Below, piece by piece: positions 22,462 to 34,800 of a DNA stretch of 64,000 bases. How positions within the stretch are numbered: the first letter of the stretch is position 1; each line of letters starts with the position of its first letter. Below the pieces are notes generated by a model. The model saw only the letters and a list, made by a program, of their open reading frames with translations. It was not told where the DNA came from and made no database searches. Origin of the DNA: Thecaphora thlaspeos (lineage: Eukaryota; Basidiomycota; Ustilaginomycetes; Urocystidales; Glomosporiaceae); contig UWYS01000001.1 in the NCBI GenBank assembly GCA_900291925.1, forward strand, positions 1,054,001 through 1,118,000. Reading direction: 5' to 3'. Made by a program: the position numbers and the translations under genes.

Positions 22462-24952
22462 TCACTGCAAGTGGGCCGGCCACTCATTCCTCTTCCTCTG
22501 CACGCCCAGCTGCCCAAATCTTGGGTTCACAGGGAACTCTAGACCTCGGCTCGGAGCATGTCCGATCGGTACTATGTATATATGTGTACGTATCGAAGGG
22601 AGCAAGGTCAGCGCGTGCGACTCGGCGTGGGATCGTCGGGAGAAGGTGCGTCGACTCACAAAGCCACATCCACACATTGGATCCGAGCGCCAGTTGCATG
22701 TTGACCTTCCACGCTCCTGTACCCTTCACCTTCCTTTGCTGATCCTGTCGTTGCCGAGTGCGTTTCTTGAAGGTGGTCGTCGAGGTACCCTGTTGCTTCT
22801 CATCCGACTCTCCTTCCGTCACCGCGATGTCCTCGGGAATCGACATTTCGACCAGACCGCCGCTCCTATCATCGGCCAGCCTAGCCGTAGCCATGCCGAG
22901 CTCACCTCTCCCTCCAATCCACCAGATGTTGCCCGTCGTCGTCCACTTTCCCCACGTCTCGTTCCATCTCTTCCTCATCTCTTTCTTCTCCTTCAGATAC
23001 AAGCCGCTCAGTCCACCTTTGCGTTTCCCCCCGTCGTCGCCAGAAGCGAGGCTGGACTGGTAGCCAAACCACCTGTCCATGACCACCTCTTCCCTTCCCT
23101 TCACCCTGTTGATGCCCAGATGCTCGAGCGTCGTCAGGTTGTGCGAAGTGAGGAAGAGGTGCGTAAAGAGGAGTGCGGCCGTAAAGAGCGTAAAGAGCGC
23201 CGCGATAGCCAGGATCGAGATGAGGTATCCGTCCATCCTCCAAGATCCACCATCCCGTAGCGCGCTCACACCGCGTCCAAAGCAGACAGCAGTAGAGACC
23301 AGCACGTAGACCTCGAGCAGCGTGACCCAAAAGACGAAGATGAGGTAGAACTTTTGGTTATGCGCCCCGACGCATCCGCCCACCCAGGGACAGTGGTGGT
23401 CCATCTTGAGGACGCACACATTGCACCTGCGACAGTGATGGGCGCGCGGCGGCTTCACCAGCCGGCAGCTGTGGCAGTAAAGAGACTGGGGCGAGAGCGG
23501 CGGTGGGTTGTTGGAAGGCTGACGACTAGGCTCGGCAGGGGTGGTGCGCTTTTGCTGGTGCATCGGCGGTGGTGGGATGCTGAGGTCGTCCGCATGTTGT
23601 TGCTGCTGCTGCTGCTGCTGCTGTATGGTGTCCTGCCTTTGGATTTCCTCCTGCACCCCTGCATTGGCGGCCAGAGCGGCTGCTCCCATGCTTACCAGCG
23701 CTCCGGCCAACTCTGCCTCTGCTCTCGCGCTCTCTTCCGGCCGCTTTACCCCGTCCGGCCCACGGCTAGGCGGTGAACAGGGCTGGCCGTCCGCATTGTC
23801 GGTAGCAACCTCGAGGACATCATCCTCGCACGCGTCATCCAGGTGCCTGTTTGTCGAGAGAGATCCGGGGAGGACACGCATGCTTTCGCTTGATGCGCCG
23901 CGGACGGCGTAGAAGTCGTCGTGCTCGGCCAGGACGGACGGATAGGGGCGGGCTTCGGCGACAACGACATACCCGATATCGGAGGTCGGGTGATCGCCGT
24001 GATCGCCATCTGCCGAGAGATAGATAGACTGCGACATCGAGGGCCGTATGTCGATGGGCTCCGAGGCTTGGCTGGGGAGTGTCGGAAGCTGTGGTGCCCG
24101 TCCCTTCGCCTCTGCCTCCGCTTCTGCCTCCGCCTCTGGCTGTTCTGCCGGGCACGCTGGCCGATAAGGTGCAACGACGGAGGACCAAGGCTGATTCTGC
24201 TGCTGATCGGCGGGCAACGGCGGCTGAACGCCTGTGGGGACGTAGTCTCTCGCGAGACCGGGCCCGGTGGAGACGACCTTGACGCAAGACCAAACCGTCA
24301 TCAACCAGAGCGGCACGAATGCAGCCAGAAGCCCTACCCCAGCGCCCCTAGATGCTAACTCCTGGCCCTTTGCGGTCTGGCGAATGACAGGTGCGCACAG
24401 CCTGGCTACGTAGATGGCAAAAATCCACGAGAGGATGAAGAATACGAGTGGGATGAGCATCTTGCGCACGTAGATGGGGTCGCCGTGCTGCTCGCGCTGT
24501 ATGTGTGCCTGGGTGCGGCTGATTTCGATGCGCTGATTGAAGCGGACGATGGAGGCGGTGCAGGACTCGATCCCGTAGATGCAGTCCTGGACGCACTCTG
24601 GCGGCGGTGGCCGGTCATCGTTGCGGGCACGAGTGCGGGCGCGGCTGCGAGACTCGATCTGAGGATGTGGTGGCTGCTGGCTCAGCGGCGCCGGGGGTGG
24701 AGCGGTAGCGGCGGCAGCTTCCAGATCGTGGGAGCGGATGGATGGATGAAGCTGAGCCTCGTCCTGTCCGTTGCTGAGTTTGCTGCTGTTGTTGTCGGCG
24801 GTGTGCTGGTGTTGCTGCTGCTTTTGTTTCTGCGCCGGTTGTTGCGGGTGCCCGGGTGGATCGACGTGGGTCTGTGATGATGTCGAGAGGTAGGAGGCGG
24901 CTGCAGTTTCGCCTGGTTCGCCTGGTTCTCCTGACTCGGAGTGGGGCGGCAT
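22462..24952 (-). CDS. DHHC-type protein S-acyltransferase
   Basis: Two exons, complement(join(22462..22544, 22660..24952)), 791 residues. Order: a Gln/Pro-rich cytosolic N-terminus; TM1 near residue 168 ([18 protein letters not shown]); TM2 near 200-225; a long disordered loop with about ten consecutive Gln near residue 442; the cysteine-rich domain [20 protein letters not shown] with the catalytic DHHC in [14 protein letters not shown] near 517-522; then TM3 and TM4. The enzyme transfers palmitate from CoA to protein cysteines at endomembranes. The second exon gives [14 protein letters not shown], like the C-terminal tail motif of fungal DHHC proteins. Its acceptor (GAG/GT at 22545-22546) is weak; without splicing the ORF runs to 22484. 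It is probably Pfa3/Pfa5-like; subtype not resolved. Confidence 0.88.
23595..23623. repeat. (CTG)n / poly-Gln tract in the DHHC gene
   Basis: Trinucleotide run on the plus strand; on the coding (minus) strand CAG/CAA codons give about ten glutamines in the cytosolic loop. Confidence 0.9.
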
Positions 24953-25772
24953 CGTTGGGTTTGGGGAGAAGGGCAGACCCTGGCAATGGTGGCGATGCGT
25001 GGGTGCAAGAGGCGTGGCCGGGAGGGACGAAGGAGAGGAGCGGTAGTTTAGTGTGTCATTATATCGTAGCGGTCGTTGTGAGCGGGAAGGCGGCGAGGGC
25101 GTGTGCGCAAAGGTCGAGGAAAGGGAAGGTTACGAAGGATGGTCGTGGCAGGAAGCCAGGACCTCTTGAACTGGTTGCGGGTGGCGTTGCCGTCTGGGTG
25201 AGTTGCCTTTGCTTGGTTGCCTGCGCCGTGTTGTGCGTCGAGGGGCGGACCCTTTATTTGACGCTCTCTGACTGGCAGCAGGCTGCCTCTGTATGCCGGC
25301 TGCAGAGGCAGCGGAGCGGCGCGAAAGCGGCCCCCCGGCAGATCCGATGTGATTACATCGAGCGGCCGCTGTCTCGGGCGCTCCTGCCGATAAGCTCGAG
25401 CCCCGCCATGGCGGGCCGCTGGTCGTCGTCGTCGTCGTCGTCGTCGGAGCAGCACCGGCAGGGCCGGCCGACGGGCGCATCCGCCGCGGACGATACGTCG
25501 GCATTCAAGATTGCCATCGAAGTGGGGGCGCGAGGAGTGCTGCAGGAGGCGTGGCGGGCGTGAGAGGCGAGCTACGCTGGCCGCGACGCTCAGAGGGCTA
25601 CGCGCTTTCGCCCTTTTGCCGTTCCCCCCTCACGTCGTCGTCGAAGGGCCCCGTTTCTCCCCTTACCACTCTCCTTCACAACTCTCCTTGACTCTCGTCT
25701 ACCATTCCTCTCTCTCCTTTGCACCGGTAGGCAGGTCATCGCTCGCCCGCCGCTCGCCACCCGCCGCGCGCC
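24953..25772. other. Divergent region between DHHC and MFS genes
   Basis: About 0.8 kb with both promoters. A (GTC)n run lies at 25422-25446. A short ORF around it (MAGRWSSSS...) is low-complexity and I do not call it a gene. Confidence 0.45.
25422..25446. repeat. (GTC)n trinucleotide repeat
   Basis: Eight GTC units in the divergent promoter region. Confidence 0.93.
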
Positions 25773-27713
25773 ATGACTCGCCAGCACTCCACCCTCGATG
25801 TCGGCACACAGCGCTCCGACATCGACGACGACGACGACAGCTTCCTCCGCCAACAGCAACAACAGCGCGACCGCCGCCTCCTTCGCCGCAAGCTCATCAG
25901 CTTATCGGGATCCGTCATCGTCGCACTCAGCGCAGGCTCAAACTACGCATTCAGCTCATTCGCACCACAGCTCCAGGAGGCGCTCCACCTTACATCCATC
26001 CAGATCAACCTTATCGGCATCGCGGGAAACGCTGGCGTATACCTCTCCTCGCCCCTCTGGGGCAGCTTCATAGACAAGCGCGGCCCCAAGATCGCCATGT
26101 TCACCGGCGCAATCATCGTACCCATCGGTTACGCAGGTCTCTCGTACGCATACAGGCGCAGGTCGGTTGACACACCTACCACACTTCTCGTCCTCCTCAA
26201 CCTCCTCGTCGGGCTGGGAAACAGCGGAAGCTTCACAGCAGCCATGAACGCGCAGGCCAAGTCGTGGGGCGGGACGACCAGAGGCACCGCCACCGCTCTC
26301 GTCCTCTCCGGCTTCGGGCTGAGCGCATTCTTCTACTCGACCCTATCACACGCCCTCTTCGCCGACAACACTTCCGACTACCTTCTCCTCCTTGCCTTCG
26401 GCAGCATGGCAAGCATGCTCACCGGCTTAGCCATCGTCAGGCCCTTCCCAACCCAGGACCACCACCAACATTACCACGGAGATCAGGCGCGCCGGTCGAG
26501 AAGCAGAAGCAATAGCGACGCACTCGAGATCCCGCACTCTCGTACGCGCCGACGCACCTCTTCCGAGATCGGAGCCCGCACCGCCATCTGGAACGAGACC
26601 AATTCCGTCGACAGCGCATGCAGCGACGAGTGCGAACCAGCCATCGCACGCAACGGCAGCCGCAACGGTGACATCGACGCCCACGCCATCGACGACTCTG
26701 ACCACGAGGCCGCCGCCGGAACGGCCACATCGGAACGGCAGTCGCTCCTCACGGGTCGCACCGAGCCCACAAAGACCGAGGATGCGGCACCGGACGCCAT
26801 CGATATCTCGGGCAGGCAGCTGCTGAGGCAGGTCGATTTCCTCCTCCTCTTCTGCGTCATGGCCCTCGTCTCGGGCGCCGGCCTGCTGCTGATCAACAAT
26901 GTCGGGACCATCACAAAGACACTGTGGGACTTTAACCACCGCAGCACGCCCGAGCTCCTCTTCGACCGTCGCCGTGGCCTTGACGGCCCCCTCTCCGCCA
27001 CCGCCCTAGCTTCTCTCCGCCTAACGACAAAGGCGGCCGTCCAGAAGCTGCAGGCGCAGCAGGTCTCGGCGATCTCACTGTGCAACGCCTCTGGACGAAT
27101 CATCATCGGCCTGCTCTCCGACTTCCTGGTGAACCGCACCGGATCGGCCACCCAACGTGTCTGGCTACTCATTGTAGTGACGATGTTGGCCTTTCTATCC
27201 CAGCTCCTGGCCGCGTTGCCGGGGACGGTCGAGACGGTGCATCAGCTCCTCTTTGTCTCTGCCCTGACAGGTCTGTCGTACGGCACGCTGTTCGGCCTCT
27301 GCCCCGTCCTGATGTTCGAGTGGTTCGGGATGAAGCACTTCAGCCAGAACTATGGCTTCCTCAGCCTCAGCCCAGTCCTTGCAGGCAACATCTTCAATCT
27401 TCTCTTCGGACGGATCTACGATTCGCACGTCGACCCTCCGCAACGTGGCGCACAGTTGAACGCGAGAATGATGCTGGACGGCGGGCTGGGCGTCCAGCTG
27501 CGAGAGGTCCACGGAGCGAGAAGCGGAGGGGGTGGAGGGGGACACCACTTCTGTCTAGATGGACCCGAGTGTTACAGGCAGGTGTTTGCCATCACGACTG
27601 TAGGGAGCGTGGTGGCGATCGCGGCCAGCGTCGTCTTGATTGCCAGAAGGGCGGGTGGCGGAGCGGGGCTGGCCGGGTTGCTGAGAGGTGGTGGTGACGG
27701 GGTGTCGGCGTAG
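25773..27713 (+). CDS. Major facilitator transporter, nodulin-like / Mch1 type
   Basis: Intronless, 646 residues from MTRQHSTLDVGTQR. An acidic and Gln-rich N-terminus precedes about twelve membrane spans. Spans 1-6 begin SGSVIVALSAGSNYAFSSFA, with the MFS loop motif WGSFIDKRGPK between spans 2 and 3. A long hydrophilic central loop (about residues 235-345, Arg/Ser/Asp-rich) is followed by the second half, LLLFCVMALVSGAGLLLINN, NASGRIIIGLLSDFLVNRTG and LTGLSYGTLFGLCPVLMFEW. This layout matches fungal Mch1 and nodulin-like MFS proteins, some annotated as monocarboxylate permease homologues; actual substrate unknown. Localisation in homologues is vacuolar or plasma membrane. Confidence 0.85.
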   Translation: MTRQHSTLDVGTQRSDIDDDDDSFLRQQQQQRDRRLLRRKLISLSGSVIVALSAGSNYAFSSFAPQLQEALHLTSIQINLIGIAGNAGVYLSSPLWGSFIDKRGPKIAMFTGAIIVPIGYAGLSYAYRRRSVDTPTTLLVLLNLLVGLGNSGSFTAAMNAQAKSWGGTTRGTATALVLSGFGLSAFFYSTLSHALFADNTSDYLLLLAFGSMASMLTGLAIVRPFPTQDHHQHYHGDQARRSRSRSNSDALEIPHSRTRRRTSSEIGARTAIWNETNSVDSACSDECEPAIARNGSRNGDIDAHAIDDSDHEAAAGTATSERQSLLTGRTEPTKTEDAAPDAIDISGRQLLRQVDFLLLFCVMALVSGAGLLLINNVGTITKTLWDFNHRSTPELLFDRRRGLDGPLSATALASLRLTTKAAVQKLQAQQVSAISLCNASGRIIIGLLSDFLVNRTGSATQRVWLLIVVTMLAFLSQLLAALPGTVETVHQLLFVSALTGLSYGTLFGLCPVLMFEWFGMKHFSQNYGFLSLSPVLAGNIFNLLFGRIYDSHVDPPQRGAQLNARMMLDGGLGVQLREVHGARSGGGGGGHHFCLDGPECYRQVFAITTVGSVVAIAASVVLIARRAGGGAGLAGLLRGGGDGVSA

Positions 27714-28853
27714 GTTGGCGGCTATGCCTCCTTCAACTTCGACTCGCACAGGGCCTCGTTTGTCCAATTGGCGGCATCTAGTTAAGTAACAGGTAAATCT
27801 AGAATGCGCAGGCTGGAAACCTCTCCATCCACGCCTACAGTCTCTTGACCAACTCCTCGCCTCGCCTGTGGCGGCGCCCGGACCCTCCGCTCGCCTGCAA
27901 AGCAGCGAGCGAAGCCTCTGTGCCCGGTCAAGATCAGCGGCCCTTGTCGCCCACTGCACTGCACGTCTACGCCGAAGACAATGGGCGCCGCCGCCACACG
28001 GCGGCGCACAAAGAAGAGGAAGAAGAAGAAATAAGCAAGGTAGGTACGGTAGAGAAGGGGGTGGCCCAGAGCGGGGAGCCAGGCCAGGTCCCCGGACAAA
28101 GGGATGCGCCCCGTGCGCCCTTTCGACGGGGCGCGGGGCGGGGAAGCAGAAAGGGCTCGAAAAACCAGCGGAGCCTCCAGACTCGCACACGCGCCTGGCA
28201 GTAAAAAGCGCCCGCCCAAAAGCACAGCGCAGCAGCAGCGGCGGCGGCGGGGAAAAGGGCGCCGCCAAGTGAGGGGGAGCAAGTTATCGGCGTCGGCCAC
28301 CACAAAGACGCTCACCAATCCCTCGAGACGCCCACCTCGGACACAATTATTCTCTTTCGTTCCTTTCCAACCCCAACCCCAACCCCAACCCCATCCCCAT
28401 CCCCATCCCCACCCCTCGCTCCTTGCTCCTCTCCCGACCGCTAGATTCCCAGGCCGGCCTTTGAATACCCTCACCATCACCACGTCTCGCCTTACGTCAG
28501 CCTCGACGCACCGACGCAGCCGTCCGACCGAGAAATTGCCCTGCCTTTTGCGTCTTCCCCGGCCCACGACTCCCGCGTATACCCTTCCTCTAGCGCCTCT
28601 GTCCAGCAGCTGTCTTGACCTTCGACCTCGACCTCGACCTCTTCCCCGCCCGCGCCTCTTTTCGCACCTTCCGCACGCACGCTGGCTGGCTACTTCGCAC
28701 TGTTCGCATCTCAACAACCCTGGCCCCACCCGAGCATTGTCCCCATTTGACCGCACCGCCCTCTCTCTGGCAAGGCTTGGGTCGACTGATGGCCGTTACC
28801 ACCTCGCAGCGGCCTCGAACGCATTCGAGCGGCACCGACTCAATCCTCCCTCG
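27714..28853. other. Intergenic region and possible long 5' leader of the ARF-GEF gene
   Basis: About 1.1 kb. From 28104 the frame of the downstream ARF-GEF gene is already open (250 codons), but its translation is Arg/Pro/His-rich low complexity through a C-rich tandem repeat (28366-28415), so I treat it as leader or promoter. No other gene recognised. Confidence 0.45.
28366..28415. repeat. CCCCAA / CCCCAT hexamer tandem repeat
   Basis: About four CCCCAA-type units followed by about four CCCCAT-type units, upstream of the ARF-GEF gene. If transcribed it would read as a Pro-Gln/Pro-His run. Confidence 0.9.
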
Positions 28854-31800
28854 ATGGACCTTCCAAGGTCGTCCTACAGCACCGAGCGCACCTCGAACCG
28901 CTTCATGACCGACAACGAGGGCGGCGCCGAAGAGGTCTGGTCCGACGCCCAGGAGAAGGGACCCAAGATCTACAACAGTTTCTCTTCCGCGGCCGCGGCG
29001 GCTTCACGGTCGTCCCTCTCCCAGCGGTCCTCGTTGCCCCACCTCTACGCCTCTTCGCCGCAGGCGCAGGTGCGTCCGCAGTCCAACGCCGACTCGCCCG
29101 TCTTCTCGTCGCCTCTGACTCCTTCGTCCAGCAACGGCGCCCTCTCCGGTCACAGGCCAAAGCAGAGCTCGCTCAAACGTATCTTAGGGCTCGGTCAGGA
29201 GGGCGGCAGCCCGACGGCCTCCAATGGCGCCGACGGCTTCTCCGGTCCCGGCACCGTACCGTTCTCCGCCGGTGGCATGGGCCTAGCGACCAAGCAGGCC
29301 AGCTGGTCGGTGCAGGCTGCTTTGTCGCCCCTCGCTTCGAGTCGGAAGAACTCGGATCAGTCGCTTACCCTGGCCGACGTCGTCGCGCCACCCCGTCGAG
29401 ACTCGGCCGCCGTCAACGGCGCGCTCCAGTCACGCACGTCGTCCGCCCTGCCTCGGTCGTCGTCGTCGGACGCCTCCTTCGAACTAGACGAATCGCGCGA
29501 GAGTCGATTGGTGGGGCTCGGGCTTGGGCCTGCGACGGGCGGCCCGACCGACATCTCTGAGCTCGAACAGGGTCGAGGCTACGGCTGGAACCCCGAGCGC
29601 GAGCGTTCCCGCACCGGCAGCAACAGGGGCAAGGCCACCCTGCGAGGCGATAGCCATGACGTGATCAGCAAGAAGGGCAGTCTTGCCGCCTTGGGCCGAC
29701 CCGGCATCGCGACATCCGAGATCGATCTGACGCGCGTCTCGCGGAACGTCTCGTTCGGCTCGCAAAGGATGCACTCGGACCTGACCAGGCCCTTGCATGA
29801 TCTTGTCGCGATGAGTGTCAAGCAGGAGCAGGCGATCGATAGCGAATCTTCGACGGCGCTAAAGACGTCGGCCTTTGCCAAGCTCTTCCGTCGCAAGGGC
29901 AAGTCGAGTAGCGAGGCGAAGCTGGCGTCGTCAGCGGCGGCAGATGCTCTGCAGCCACCGCCGCCTGGTCGCATCACGTCCCCGGCGGTGCGGCAGATCA
30001 GGCGGACGGCGAGCCAGAACCTGCTGCAGCAGAGGGCAGCGTCCATCGATGTCGAGGCGCCCCTCGTCGTCTCGCCCAAGGTGGGACCGCCGATGCCGCC
30101 GCCGACGTCGCCGCTTCCGCACGCCCCTGCCGAGCCTCGCCGTTCCACGGTCAACGGACGTCGTCCCACGCGAGCAGAATTCGACGAGGACTCGCCGACC
30201 GACGACTTCGGTCCTGCTACGCCGAGAGCACCGACGACGGGCGTCGTCTTGGCTCCGGACGCTGCCTCTCCTTCCGCGCCGCGGTCCGCGGCTACGACGG
30301 CGGGGCCAGCGTCGAAAGCGAGCGAGACGGCGGCAGGGCCCTCAGGCGGCAGCCTGAGAGTGGACACGACGCCGGTGCCCGGCCGCAGCCAGGCTTCCCC
30401 GTCGACCCCGCTGTCGCGGTCGAGCGTCCACCGCCAAACGAAGCAGTCCTCGATCGACTCCTCATCCAGCACGCGCCGGCGCTCGCTAGCCTTCCTCGCC
30501 TCGGCCATCACGATGGGCTCGATCGCAGACCAGCAAGGCGTCGGCGGCGGCGGCGAGCCGGAAGCGTCACACCAAAGCCCTTTTCGCTCCAGCTTCGACA
30601 TGCACCAATCGAGCACTGCCATTGGCACCGTCTCGCCACCCCCACCGCCGATCGAGCCGCTGCAGAAATCGCAGTCGCAGTCGACCGGCTTGTCGCCTCA
30701 TGTCGAGTCGGGCAGCAAGCCGGTCCCCATACGCGCCCTCAACCGGCCTAAGCTGGTGCCAAAGGGCGCGACGCGCGAGGACCACATCTCCTCGGTGCTG
30801 ACCGACTTCCTCAAGATGGATGCTCTCGGGCCTGGTGCAAACGGACGCGCCAAGGGCCAGAAGACGGCCGCTGCGATGTACGCAGAGGCCTATCGCTCCT
30901 CCTCGGACGAAGACGGCCCGGACATCAGGCGGCCGGCGACGCGGCCGCATCTTAGTCACACCGCCGCCAGCAGCAGCGGCAGAAAGGGCGACGGACACCC
31001 GCCGCCGCCAGTGACGGCCGCCCAACGAGGCTCTGGCGCGTCCGCCGGTCGCGGGTCGGCCGATGACAGGAATGTCGCCATGTCGAGCTTGCATCAGGCC
31101 GAGTCGAGCAAGTTCACCGCGGGAAGCTCGGAGGCGAAGAAGAGCACGCTCAGCGTCTCTCCGAAAAGCACGCGGACCGCCGTCAGGGGGACCTTTGCGG
31201 CGGCCCCGGCCGGTCCGAGCATGGGCGGCTACATCTCGCCGTTCTACGTCGCTCCGCTCACCTCGGTTGACGGCGGCATCGCCGCCCGCAGCGGCCGCCC
31301 GTCCGGCAGGCGCGCTAGCGCGAGCTCGCGATCGATTGCGAGCGACGAGTCCCGAAGCGTCAAGAGCGGGATCTCGGGCTCGACAGGCGCAGCGGCGGCC
31401 AATAGGAAAGCGACGCTGGCCGCGTCGAAAGAGGGCAAGTCTGCGTTCCAGGACCCAGAGACCAGCACGTCTACCACCGCCATCACCGCCGCCGCTGCCT
31501 CGCAGGGTACAGAGGCGGTCGCACGGAGAGCTAAGTCTCACACCAACCTCAAAGCAGCGCAGCAGCAGGAGCAGAGAGAGGCCCAAGAGGCCGAAGCCAG
31601 CGGAAAGGCGTCCGGAACTGCCGCCGCCGATCGCCTGCCAGCACGCGAAGAGGCCGTCTCTACGCCTTTGCAGAAGAGGCGACCCTCTCTCGGCATCGCG
31701 ACATCCAACAAGGCGATGGACCCCACGGCTGCCGTCGCCCCGCCCCCTACCGCTTCGATCGCCACCGCCGCCACCGTCACTGCCTCGCCGAGCCGCCTGC

Positions 31801-34800
31801 GCAGCGCATCGAGCTCGTCGACGTTCGGCCAGCGTCTCTTCAGACGACCGCGGACCGCTGGAGGCGACCTGAGCGCTCATCCGCTGCCCAGCCTCCAGAC
31901 CTCGCGCACATCCGACGTCGAGCCTAGCCAGAGGGCCGCCTCGTACGACCTCCTTGCCTCACCGACCGGGTCGATAGAGTTTGAGATGCTCGACACCAGC
32001 GCCAAGACCCTGGAAGTGGCTCGAAACGCCCAACGCGGAAATAGCATCAGCGACTTCGGCAGGCTCTCGCACGAAGCACCCCGTCCCACCTACGGCCTGG
32101 CTTCCGGCGGTGGCGGCGCCGCCAAGAGAGACTCGCGCGGCAGAAGCAACTCGATCGCATCAATCGACGTGCACGCTGCTCGTGCTAGGAACGGGAGGGC
32201 CTCGTCGGACGCATATACGGAAGACAGGCAATCTGGCGATCCTATGGACCGCCGAGGCTTCTCGCCGTCGAGGCTTGAGTCGAGCGGCGGCGTGGCCAGC
32301 CTGTTCGGCGGCGGCGGGGGCACATCACGCCAGCGGACCTCGTCGCTGCTGCCCTCGTTCGGCTTTGGCCGTGCCCGGACCTCGTCGAGCGCCGGCCTCG
32401 GCAGCGCCACACCGACCAACATACGGAGCGGCGCTCGGAGCCCAGATCTGGCACCCGACGCCGGCCTGCCCGCTCACGAGAGCGGACCTCAATCTTTCGC
32501 GGCGGCCCTGGCCAGCATCACAACGGCCGACTCGGGGTCGCAGAATGCGGTCCGCAGGAAGGGCAGCTTCCGCGCTCTGGTGAGCGCCGCCGGTCGGAAG
32601 GCGTCCGCCCCTGGACCGGGCGCGAGCGGCGACGCCAGCAAGGGTCGCAGCAACGGCGCCAGCCTGCAGCCCGAGGAGTACTTCCCGCGGACTAGCCGCG
32701 ACTCTGGTGAGGACGGCCGTTCGGCCGGCCGCCTGAGCATCTCGTCGACCCGGCGGTCTAGCTCGTTGCGGACATCGTTCCAGCGCCGACCGTCCAGCCG
32801 CACGCAGGGCTCGGCGACGGAGCTTGACTCGCCCGGCAGCCAGCCGCCACCGCCGCCGCCGCAGGCGACGGCGAGCGCAAAGCCCTCGTTCAAGGAGAGC
32901 GCACCCTGGCCCGACGAGAGCGCGGAAGAATACGCCGAGCGTATCGCCGACACGGTGCCCAAGACCGAGATCGCCGCTGTCCTAGCGTCGAGTGCCGACC
33001 CGTTCTACGCCGCCGCGCTGCGCCATCACATGACAGTCTTCTGGTTCAACGGCAACGCGCTTGACATCGCGCTCCGCAAGCTTCTGATGGGCCTCCACCT
33101 GCCCAAGGAGACGCAGCAGATTGACCGGGTCATGGAGGCATTCGCCAAGCGCTACAACGAGTGCAACAACGGCCTGTTCGCATCCGAAGACCAGCCGTAT
33201 ATCCTCTCGTTTTCGCTTATGATGCTTCACACCGACGCGTTCAACAAGAACGCCAAGCACAAGATGACAAAGGCCGACTACCTCCGCAACACCGGGCCGA
33301 GCGGCGTCCCCACCGAGATCCTCGAATATCTCTACGAGAACCTCACATTCACCCAGTTCATCTACGTCGAAGACAGGGACGATTTGCAGAGGCGTGCCAG
33401 TGAAGCGGCTGTCGCGGTCGGCGGCCTCGGCGCGAGCGGCGGCGGTGGTGGGAGTGGGCTCGGCGGTCCTTCGCTCCACGCGGCCGGGGGCTCGGCAGGC
33501 CAGACGGCGCGGGCGCGCATTGACCCATACTACCTGATCACCCAGGGCAAGCTGGGCGAGCTGCGCGCCGACATCGACCATCTGATCCCCGAGGACACGC
33601 CGTTCTCGTACACCGGCACGCTAGCTGGCTTCGATATCGACCGGCTCAATGCGGCCTTCCTCCACGCGCCCAGCATCGAGATTGCCACGGGCCGGCCGGC
33701 GGTTGCAGCGGTCGCGACGCCGCCGGTCTCGAGCTGGGTCGGGCTCGAGGTCACGGCCCACATGGGAATTCTTCAACAGGCCTCGCAGCAGCAGCCAGAC
33801 GAGGTTGTCAGCCTCAAGGTGACTAAGGTCGGCGTCGTCAGCCGCAAGGACGACGTCGGCGACGGCGGCCGGAAGACGGCGTCGCGCAAGTGGAAGACGT
33901 GCGGCCTTCTCCTCACCGGGTCTCAGCTGCTGCTGTTCAAGGACATTGTCTGGACGACGGCGCTTCAGTCGCAGATACTCGACCAGGTCGGCCACTCGCA
34001 GCTCTCAGACGGAATCGGACCGCCGGGCCCTGAAGAGCTCGAGCCAGTCGAGGGCGGCGTCATCATCTCGCCGCGCATCACATACTTCCGCCCCGACGGC
34101 GTCATCTCGCTCGCCGACGCTGTCGCCGTCAAGGACAATACCTACACTAAGTACGACTTTGTCTTTCGCCTGCTTGCCGCCAAGGGCCGCCAGTACCTGA
34201 TCCAGGCGCAAAACGAGGACGACATGAACGACTGGATCCACAAGATCAATTTCTGCGCGTGCTTCCGGACCTGCGACCTCAAGATTCGCGGGCTCGACCT
34301 GTCGAGCCGGCCCTCAAGCGCCTTGGGTGGCGGTGCCGCGTCCGCTGCGGCCGCGCCTAGGGGGGACGGCCGCAGTAGCCAGGGTCGTCGGTCCTCTGCT
34401 GCGTCTGATGCGCGGACCTTCGCCAGCGAAGGGATGAAGCTCAGCCATTCGTCGACCTACTCGTCGATGTCGGACGTGGAGGGACAGGCCGCCACCGATG
34501 TCGTTCGTCCGACGAGTTCAGCCGGGATCGCCACCGCGGCTCGCTCGATGAGCCCCACCCTGCTGGCCGACGACGACAGCGACGAAGACCGCGAAGAGCT
34601 CGACGAGGCGGGTGAAGCGAATCGCTCATTTTCGCCTACGTCGTGCTCGCGCGTCTCGAGCCGCGCCTCATCGTCGCGCCCGATGCCGCTGCTGCAGAAG
34701 CGCCTGGCCGCCCGACGCGAGCTGGTGCTGGCCAAGATCGAGGAGACGGCCGTCTCGCTCAAGAAGGTCACCGACGTCCTCGACGAGGAGCTCCGGCTGG

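Noticed and set aside
24953..25772. Ser-rich short ORF at the (GTC)n repeat
   Set aside because: Low complexity driven by the repeat, no start context or homology support.
28366..28415. Telomere-like CCCCAA repeats
   Set aside because: Only about four imperfect units, followed by CCCCAT and flanked by genes; fungal telomeres are usually TTAGGG-type. A simple microsatellite is a better explanation.
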